Assembly: GCA_002238645.1 (NCBI GenBank)
Contig: MPMT01000037.1
Span: forward strand, 1 to 47,627
DNA from: Alphaproteobacteria bacterium bin52
GTDB lineage: Bacteria; Pseudomonadota; Alphaproteobacteria; Thalassobaculales; Thalassobaculaceae
DNA: 47,627 nt
Reading direction: 5' to 3'
Below, in pieces: positions 43,397-47,627 of this stretch (position 1 is its first letter; each line of letters begins with the position of its first letter). Under the pieces are notes generated by a model, which did not search any database, was not told the origin of the DNA, and saw nothing but the letters and a program-made list of their open reading frames with translations. The position numbers were made by a program, and so were the translations under genes.

Positions 43397-44653
43397 TCAG
43401 GTCATATCGCTCACCGCAGGCGCTGTCCCGGACCTGCCAGGGTCGCTTGCGGGCTGCCGATTGACCGATTGAGAAATCTTTGCCGTTTTCACCAGCAGGT
43501 CCGTGTCCGGTGAGAACCGCCCGATGAGCGGCAGCAGCGCTGCGCCCAGGACACGCGCCGGCGGCCCGATGGAGCCCGTCGCAATCTCGATGGGCGAGAG
43601 GCCCGTACAATCGAACCGGCCGTAGGCGCCGGCCACGCCCTCGACCACGCGGCGCCGCCAGTCGGGGCGGAGGAGGCCGTCGATGACCACCTCCTCGAAA
43701 TCCACCACGCTCATCGCCGTCACCACGGCACGGGAGAGAGCGGCGACGGTGCGCAGCGACCACGCGTCGAAGATGGCGTCGGCTTCCGGCCCGCCGTTCG
43801 GACTCAACATCTCCGACACATCGAAACCGCCCGCGGCCAGCGCGCGCTCCAGATCGATCACCGAGGCCTGATGGATAAGCTGGTGCGGGCGCCCGCCGCC
43901 GCCGGCCTCGTCCATCGGCATAGAGCCGAGAGCGCCCGCGTTGAGTTGCTTGCCCCGATAGAGGCGGCCGTCGATAACCACTCCGCCGCCCACAAATGTG
44001 CCGAGATAGATATAGAGCGCGCTGGTCCGGTCGATCCGGTCGCCGGCAATCATCTCTGCGGCGCAGGCCGCGGTGGCGTCGTTGTATAGCGAAACCGGCA
44101 GGCCGGTTGCGGCCTCGAGCTCGGCGGAGACATCGATCTCGCGCCATGCCGCGATCGCCTCGCGCTCCAGGCCGAGCAGGTCCGACCACTCGTACATGAC
44201 CCAGGGCATGGCAACGCCGAGTCCGACCATTCGGTTGCGCAGGCGGGGTTTCAGGGAGCCAGCAAGCTCCAGGGCCGTCTCCTTGGCAAGTGCCATCGTC
44301 TCCGCCGGAAGCGGGGCGGGATAGGGTGAGGACCGGGACGCGACGACGGCGCCACTGAAATCGACGAGGAGAGCCTCAAGACTGCGTCGTCCAATCTTGA
44401 CGCCCATGGAAAACGCCCCTTCGGGATTGAGCGCGACCGGCGTAAAGGGCTTGCCGATCCGCCCACGCACCTTCTCGCGTTTGACGAGAAGCCCGTCGTC
44501 CAGCAGGGAGTTGACGATCACGGTGGCGGCCTGGCCGCTAAGGCCGGTGGTTCGCGCAATTTCCGCCTTCGACAACGCACCCGCCTGCCTTATGGCAGCG
44601 ATCATCAAGCGCTCGTTGTAGGCCCTGAGCCCGGTCGAATCTTCGCCGCGCAT
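43397..44653 (-). CDS. ROK-family transcriptional regulator, probable polyol repressor
   Basis: A 418-residue protein with an N-terminal winged helix (LSKAEIARTTGLSGQAATVI, about residues 28-47) and a C-terminal ROK sugar-binding domain. ROK repressors (NagC, Mlc, XylR types) release DNA when the inducer sugar or polyol binds. The kinase-like core has YNDATAACAAEMI and YLGTFVGGGVVIDGRL. The cysteine zinc motif usual in the family is missing, since the region after GALGSMPMDEAG has no cysteines. The gene lies just upstream of smoEFGK on the same strand, so it most likely controls that operon. A weak GAGGGAG precedes the ATG. Confidence 0.87.
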   Translation of the reverse strand: MRGEDSTGLRAYNERLMIAAIRQAGALSKAEIARTTGLSGQAATVIVNSLLDDGLLVKREKVRGRIGKPFTPVALNPEGAFSMGVKIGRRSLEALLVDFSGAVVASRSSPYPAPLPAETMALAKETALELAGSLKPRLRNRMVGLGVAMPWVMYEWSDLLGLEREAIAAWREIDVSAELEAATGLPVSLYNDATAACAAEMIAGDRIDRTSALYIYLGTFVGGGVVIDGRLYRGKQLNAGALGSMPMDEAGGGGRPHQLIHQASVIDLERALAAGGFDVSEMLSPNGGPEADAIFDAWSLRTVAALSRAVVTAMSVVDFEEVVIDGLLRPDWRRRVVEGVAGAYGRFDCTGLSPIEIATGSIGPPARVLGAALLPLIGRFSPDTDLLVKTAKISQSVNRQPASDPGRSGTAPAVSDMT

Positions 44654-44655
44654 CC

Positions 44656-44681
44656 CGTATGCGCTCCCTCGTGCGTATGCG
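44656..44681. repeat. Short direct repeat upstream of the ROK regulator
   Basis: CGTATGCG occurs at 44656-44663 and again at 44674-44681, 18 bp apart start to start, within the leader of the regulator gene. It may be an autoregulatory site; it could also be chance. Confidence 0.3.
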
Positions 44682-44850
44682 GTCGTGTCGATGCAACTGC
44701 GAATTCAAGCATAGTCCGGAACGTTCACATAGCGACATGAGTGCCGGACTTCGCGCCTTCGCAAGGCGGGGAAAGTGTCTGGGGCCAGCCCTACCCATGC
44801 CCCACAAGTGATGCTGGACATTTGATTATGCCGTCGCTCCGGTGCCGGCC

Positions 44851-45146
44851 ATGGAGGTTCAGCACCAGATCCGACGCCAGCTCGCGCACCCTGAGTCGGT
44901 GCGTCGTATCATCGGCCTGCTGGATGCGGGCGATGTCCTGCACCGCGCGGCCCTTGCTGAACGTCTGTGCGCCGATTTCGGTTTTCACGATGCCCTGGGA
45001 CGGCCGCAGGTGTCCACCTGCCTGTCGGCCCTGCAGCTCGCGGCACGGGTACCGCTGGATCGGCCGGGATGCGGCAACGCGCCGGGCCCATGGGCACCGG
45101 GTGGTGGATCTGTGTTGATCGGCGCGCAGGATGGACGCCGATCGGC
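44851..45146 (+). pseudogene. Truncated gene resembling the N-terminus of DUF4338 proteins
   Basis: From ATG 44851 the frame reads MEVQHQIRRQLAHPESVRRI, LLDAGDVLHRAALAERLCAD, then FGFHDALGRPQVSTCLSALQ. This pattern (helix, then RxxLxxRLCxxFGFxDxxGRPQ) resembles the N-terminal domain of DUF4338 proteins, found in some transposon-borne and Druantia-like genes. After about residue 70 the similarity stops and the frame loses sense. Near 45146 the 3' end of a group II intron begins. The gene is therefore cut by decay and by the intron; no downstream exon is visible. Confidence 0.45.
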
Positions 45147-45218
45147 CGGGTAGACGGGAGCCTTACGGCGTCCCGTCCCCCGCAGACCCGAGCGTGCGCG
45201 TCTAACGCACTCGGTTCC
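45146..45218 (-). ncRNA. Domains V and VI of group II intron 1
   Basis: On the minus strand the domain V hairpin reads GGAACCGAGTGCGTTAGACG then CGCACGCTCGGGTC (45218-45184). Then comes domain VI, GACGGGA pairing with TCCCGTC (45177-45171 and 45159-45153), and the 3' end CTACCCGG. The order and spacing fit the catalytic 3' part of a bacterial group II intron. The intron's end is therefore placed at about 45146. Confidence 0.7.
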
Positions 45219-45235
45219 TCACACGACAGGTTCGC

Positions 45236-46549
45236 TCAAGTCTTCGTGGCCGCCCACCGGATGCGAGCTGGTGGCAGCGGGAAGCGTCGCAGGATGTCGA
45301 GCATCCGTGTCCACGCCACCCGCCCCTGGCGGTGGCGGCGGGAGAGCCACTTGCGCCAGATGTGGATGACTGAATGGCGGAAGCGTGCGATGTGCGAGCT
45401 GTTCCCTCTGATCCCGTAGTAGGCGCAGTGTCCCCGGATGACCCGCACAAGATGGGCCTGCTGGTCATCAAGCGGTCTGTGCCGGTTACGCTGGCACCAG
45501 TCCGTGACGGACTTGACCGCCCGCGCGAAACGCCCCTTGGCCGTGCGTCGACGCACCACCGGGTACCCCCTGCGGGATTTCGCCCAGACATGGGTGAAGC
45601 CGAGGAAGTCGAAGGTCGCATCGTCTTTGTGGCTCCGGTGGCGCTTCGGCCGGAAGTCTACGAACCTGGTCTTGGTCGGGTGGAGCGTGAGCCCGTACCG
45701 TCCAAGACGTTTGCCCAGGACATCAAGCACCCGCCTGGCGTCCCGTTCGGTCTCGAAGAGGAGCAGTTCATCATCGGCGTACCGCACGAGCCGACACCGG
45801 CCTCGCATGCGGGGCGTGACCACTGTCTCGAACCATTCATCCAGCACATAGTGCAGAAAGACGTTCGATAACAACGGACTGATCACCCCGCCTTGAGGTG
45901 TTCCCGTGTCTGCTCGGGACAGGACCCCGTTGTCGAGGACCCCGGCCTTCAGCCACTTGCCCAGCATTCGCCGGACCACTCCGTCCTTGATCCTCAGGTC
46001 GAGAAAGTCCCGGAGGTGATCGAACCGGATCGTGTCGAAGTATGACTTGATGTCGAGATCGATTACCCAGCACAGCCGGTCCCTGAACGTTCCTTCGAAC
46101 ACTGCGTCCAGAGCGTCATGGGCTGACCGTCCGGGCCTGAAGCCATACGAGCTCGACCGAAAGGTCTCCTCGTAGATTGGCTCCATGAGCATCACGACCG
46201 CTCGCTGTGCCACCTTGTCTTCCAGCGTCGGAATGCCGAGCGGTCGTTGCGTGCCGTCCGCCTTCGGAATGTAGTGCCGCCGGACCGGCGGCGCGATGTA
46301 GCGGCCGGACTTGATCCGGTTCAGCAGGTCCTGGAGATTGTCCTCCAGATCTGCTTCGTATGCTTCCGCTGTCACGCCGTCGACCCCGACCGCGCCGTCC
46401 TTGCGCGTCCGTCGCCACGCCTCCCGCATCCACGCGAGGTCGATGAGGTGGTTGAGCGATGTGAACACCCGGTCCGGGTGCATCCTCGCCTGTTCGGCTA
46501 TCCACTGTTGTTTCGTTGACGTGTTTGTCGAACTCGGTGTTTCGTCCAT
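45236..46549 (-). CDS. ltrA: Group II intron reverse transcriptase/maturase
   Basis: A 437-residue intron-encoded protein that folds and splices its intron RNA and copies it into DNA at the target. Reverse-transcriptase blocks are intact: GVDGVTAEAYEADLEDNLQD, YIPKADGTQRPLGIPTLEDK, YGFRPGRSAHDALDAV, DLDIKSYFDTI, TPQGGVISPLLSN and the catalytic RYADDELL. The maturase (X) domain follows (FDFLGFTH to RFRHSVIHIWRKWL). There is no C-terminal HNH endonuclease domain. No stop or frameshift is seen, so the intron may still be active. Confidence 0.92.
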   Translation of the reverse strand: MDETPSSTNTSTKQQWIAEQARMHPDRVFTSLNHLIDLAWMREAWRRTRKDGAVGVDGVTAEAYEADLEDNLQDLLNRIKSGRYIAPPVRRHYIPKADGTQRPLGIPTLEDKVAQRAVVMLMEPIYEETFRSSSYGFRPGRSAHDALDAVFEGTFRDRLCWVIDLDIKSYFDTIRFDHLRDFLDLRIKDGVVRRMLGKWLKAGVLDNGVLSRADTGTPQGGVISPLLSNVFLHYVLDEWFETVVTPRMRGRCRLVRYADDELLLFETERDARRVLDVLGKRLGRYGLTLHPTKTRFVDFRPKRHRSHKDDATFDFLGFTHVWAKSRRGYPVVRRRTAKGRFARAVKSVTDWCQRNRHRPLDDQQAHLVRVIRGHCAYYGIRGNSSHIARFRHSVIHIWRKWLSRRHRQGRVAWTRMLDILRRFPLPPARIRWAATKT

Positions 46550-47000
46550 CGTTTCCCACCAGTGGGTCTCTCATGTGACGCCTCCCTTCCCTCGCCCGGG
46601 TCCCGATGGCCACGGTTCCCCGTCTTCAGCAGTACTATGAAGGCGCTACGACTCCCGAACCCGCTTCCCGTCGGCTTATTGTTTCGCGTTCCGGTACCGT
46701 GCGTGCCTGCTCTTTCGTGTCGTCGCCGAGGCGCTCCTGCTGCCCCACAGGCAAGGCGGCAGGCCAGGATTGGTCATGATGCCGGTCCATCCCCACCGGC
46801 TTTGCTCCACACGGACGTGTTCGGGCCTCCCAGGTTCCCTGGCAAGCCATCCCGTGGCTTTGCGATCGTTCCTGCGACCCCGGCCGGCCCGTTACGCCTC
46901 GTCATCACGGCGTTTCCGGTGCTGCCCCCACTGTATGCAGGGTGGGGGCACCTGCATTGACTATTTCGAGGCTCAATGTGCGTCGCTTCACCACCCGATC

Positions 47001-47070
47001 GCGGTAGGGAACCGGGTTACCCCGGTCCCCCCGCACAGATCCCGGCGGGCGCGCTAACGCACCGGGCTCC
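47001..47070 (-). ncRNA. Domains V and VI of group II intron 2
   Basis: Minus strand: GGAGCCCGGTGCGTTAGCGC then GCCCGCCGGGATCT (47070-47037) forms domain V. It is followed by GGGACCGGG-GTAA-CCCGGTTCCC (domain VI) and the end CTACCGCG near 47001. The layout parallels intron 1. The reverse transcriptase gene ends inside domain V. Confidence 0.7.
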
Positions 47071-47627
47071 TCCCTTGGGTCCTGACGACGAGCCGTTGGG
47101 CTGGCCACGGGTGGCGGATACTGGCTTTAGGCCAGTGGGCAGCGGTGAGGAGAACGATGTCCCCCCATTCGGTGCGGTCCCTCTGGGACCGTCGCCGAAG
47201 GGCATGCATGAGCAGACGCTTGCACTGGTTTATGAACCTCCGCAAGTCGCGACCGCTCCCGGGGACGGCATAGTAGTTGAGCCAGCCATTGAGGACCCGC
47301 CCAAGCCACTTGGCCGTCTCGTGCCGGTTGTCGTGCCATCGCATGCGCAACGCCTCCCTGATCCGCCGCAGGGTGCGGCGAACCCGTTTCCGGGACGGTT
47401 TGCGACCAACCCTGAACCCGCCCTTCCTCGTCTGCTCACAGAAGTGCGTCATGCCGAGGAAGTCGAACGTCTCCGGCTTGCCCTGCCCCCGCTTCCGGCG
47501 GTTCACTCTCGCAAACCGTCCGAACTCGATGAGCCGGGTCTTGTCCGGGTGCAGTTCCAGTCCATAGTGGGCCAGCCTCTCCCCAAGGTCCCGGAGAAAG
47601 CGCTTCGCATCGCCCTGATGCTGGAAG
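47054..47627 (-). CDS. ltrA: Group II intron reverse transcriptase/maturase, C-terminal part
   Basis: The frame is open to the window edge, so the N-terminus and the YADD site lie outside. The visible part starts just after the catalytic loop (FQHQGDAKRFLRDLGERLAH, YGLELHPDKTRLIEFGRFAR), then FDFLGMTHF of the thumb/maturase region. The end is LNGWLNYYAVPGSGRDLRRF with the usual W-x-NYY block. About 190 residues are present. The last codons (RSPVR) and the TAG stop overlap intron domain V by 17 nt. Confidence 0.88.
   Translation of the reverse strand, partial: FQHQGDAKRFLRDLGERLAHYGLELHPDKTRLIEFGRFARVNRRKRGQGKPETFDFLGMTHFCEQTRKGGFRVGRKPSRKRVRRTLRRIREALRMRWHDNRHETAKWLGRVLNGWLNYYAVPGSGRDLRRFINQCKRLLMHALRRRSQRDRTEWGDIVLLTAAHWPKASIRHPWPAQRLVVRTQGRSPVR

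Larger units (their letters stand above)
45146..46950 (-). mobile_element. Group II intron 1 (complete or nearly so)
   Basis: The intron reads on the minus strand. Its 3' end, domains V and VI, is at 45146-45218, and its reverse transcriptase gene is at 45236-46549. About 400 nt of structured, non-coding RNA precede the gene (46550 to about 46950). This part contains a perfect 9-bp hairpin (TGCCCCCAC at 46922-46930, GTGGGGGCA at 46941-46949) that may be the first stem of domain I. The exact 5' end was not resolved; no clear GTGCG was found, and GTGCCCCCACC at about 46950 is the best candidate. The class was not assigned. Confidence 0.7.
47001..47627 (-). mobile_element. Group II intron 2, 3' part, cut by the window edge
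   Basis: A second intron lies directly upstream of intron 1 in the same orientation. Its domains V and VI end at about 47001 and its reverse transcriptase gene fills the rest of the window. It is distinct from intron 1: the maturase domains differ strongly. About 50 bp separate its 3' end from the likely 5' end of intron 1. Confidence 0.7.

Noticed and set aside
46922..46949. Rho-independent terminator near the group II introns
   Set aside because: A perfect 9-bp stem with no T-run on either strand; its place fits an intron domain I stem better.
46562..46960. 132-codon plus-strand frame opposite the 5' part of group II intron 1
   Set aside because: Frames like this are often annotated as hypothetical proteins but are antisense to structured intron RNA. 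No ribosome site or domain was seen.

Overview
The window looks like a chromosomal segment of a high-GC alphaproteobacterium, probably of a Rhodospirillales-like lineage. The evidence is a GcrA cell-cycle regulator, an HdaA-type DnaA inactivator, an EipB/DUF1849 periplasmic protein, a DinB with the N-terminal CxxC zinc motif common in alphaproteobacteria, Smo-type polyol transport genes, and a DUF2066 / AI-2E permease / hda / ppk / ppx / rnd neighbourhood. The lineage is an inference from gene families. No rRNA, tRNA or CRISPR array was found.

Region 1 (1-2991) is accessory debris: the end of an HNH endonuclease gene, a shrunken UvrD-type helicase remnant, a cupin gene, and 1.2 kb without a gene that holds IS21-like end repeats. 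Region 2 (2992-9765) is a glycerol-phosphate module: ugpB-A-E-C and ugpQ on the minus strand, convergent with glpD. It would import glycerol-3-phosphate, split glycerophosphodiesters and oxidise the product to dihydroxyacetone phosphate. An IS1595-family element (9789-11024) with a nonsense-broken transposase abuts its promoter side, and 0.8 kb of unassigned DNA follows.

Region 3 (11826-18269) holds gcrA and then pepN with four genes joined stop-to-start: an Asp/Glu racemase-like protein, a deacetylase-fold protein without its metal ligands, an FAD aromatic hydroxylase and a DUF2783 protein. Region 4 (18384-27069) holds an MFS exporter, an L-asparaginase-like gene, a 2-hydroxyacid dehydrogenase, a ROK sugar kinase, dinB, eipB, a TRAP-transporter fusion remnant, a RidA-like gene and a lipoprotein gene. 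Region 5 (27226-35802) is housekeeping: rnd, then convergently a tight operon of DUF2066 gene, AI-2E permease, hdaA, an SDR gene, ppk1 and ppx.

Region 6 (36202-47627) looks like an acquired island. Its left edge is a mosaic of transposase and integrase fragments (ISKra4-like, IS3-like, tyrosine recombinase tail). Next come a polyol dehydrogenase gene and a convergent smoE-F-G-K ABC transporter with its ROK repressor. The right edge is a truncated gene followed by two group II introns in tandem; the second runs off the window. The theme is two sugar/polyol ABC systems, each bordered by mobile-element scars, set around conserved core genes.
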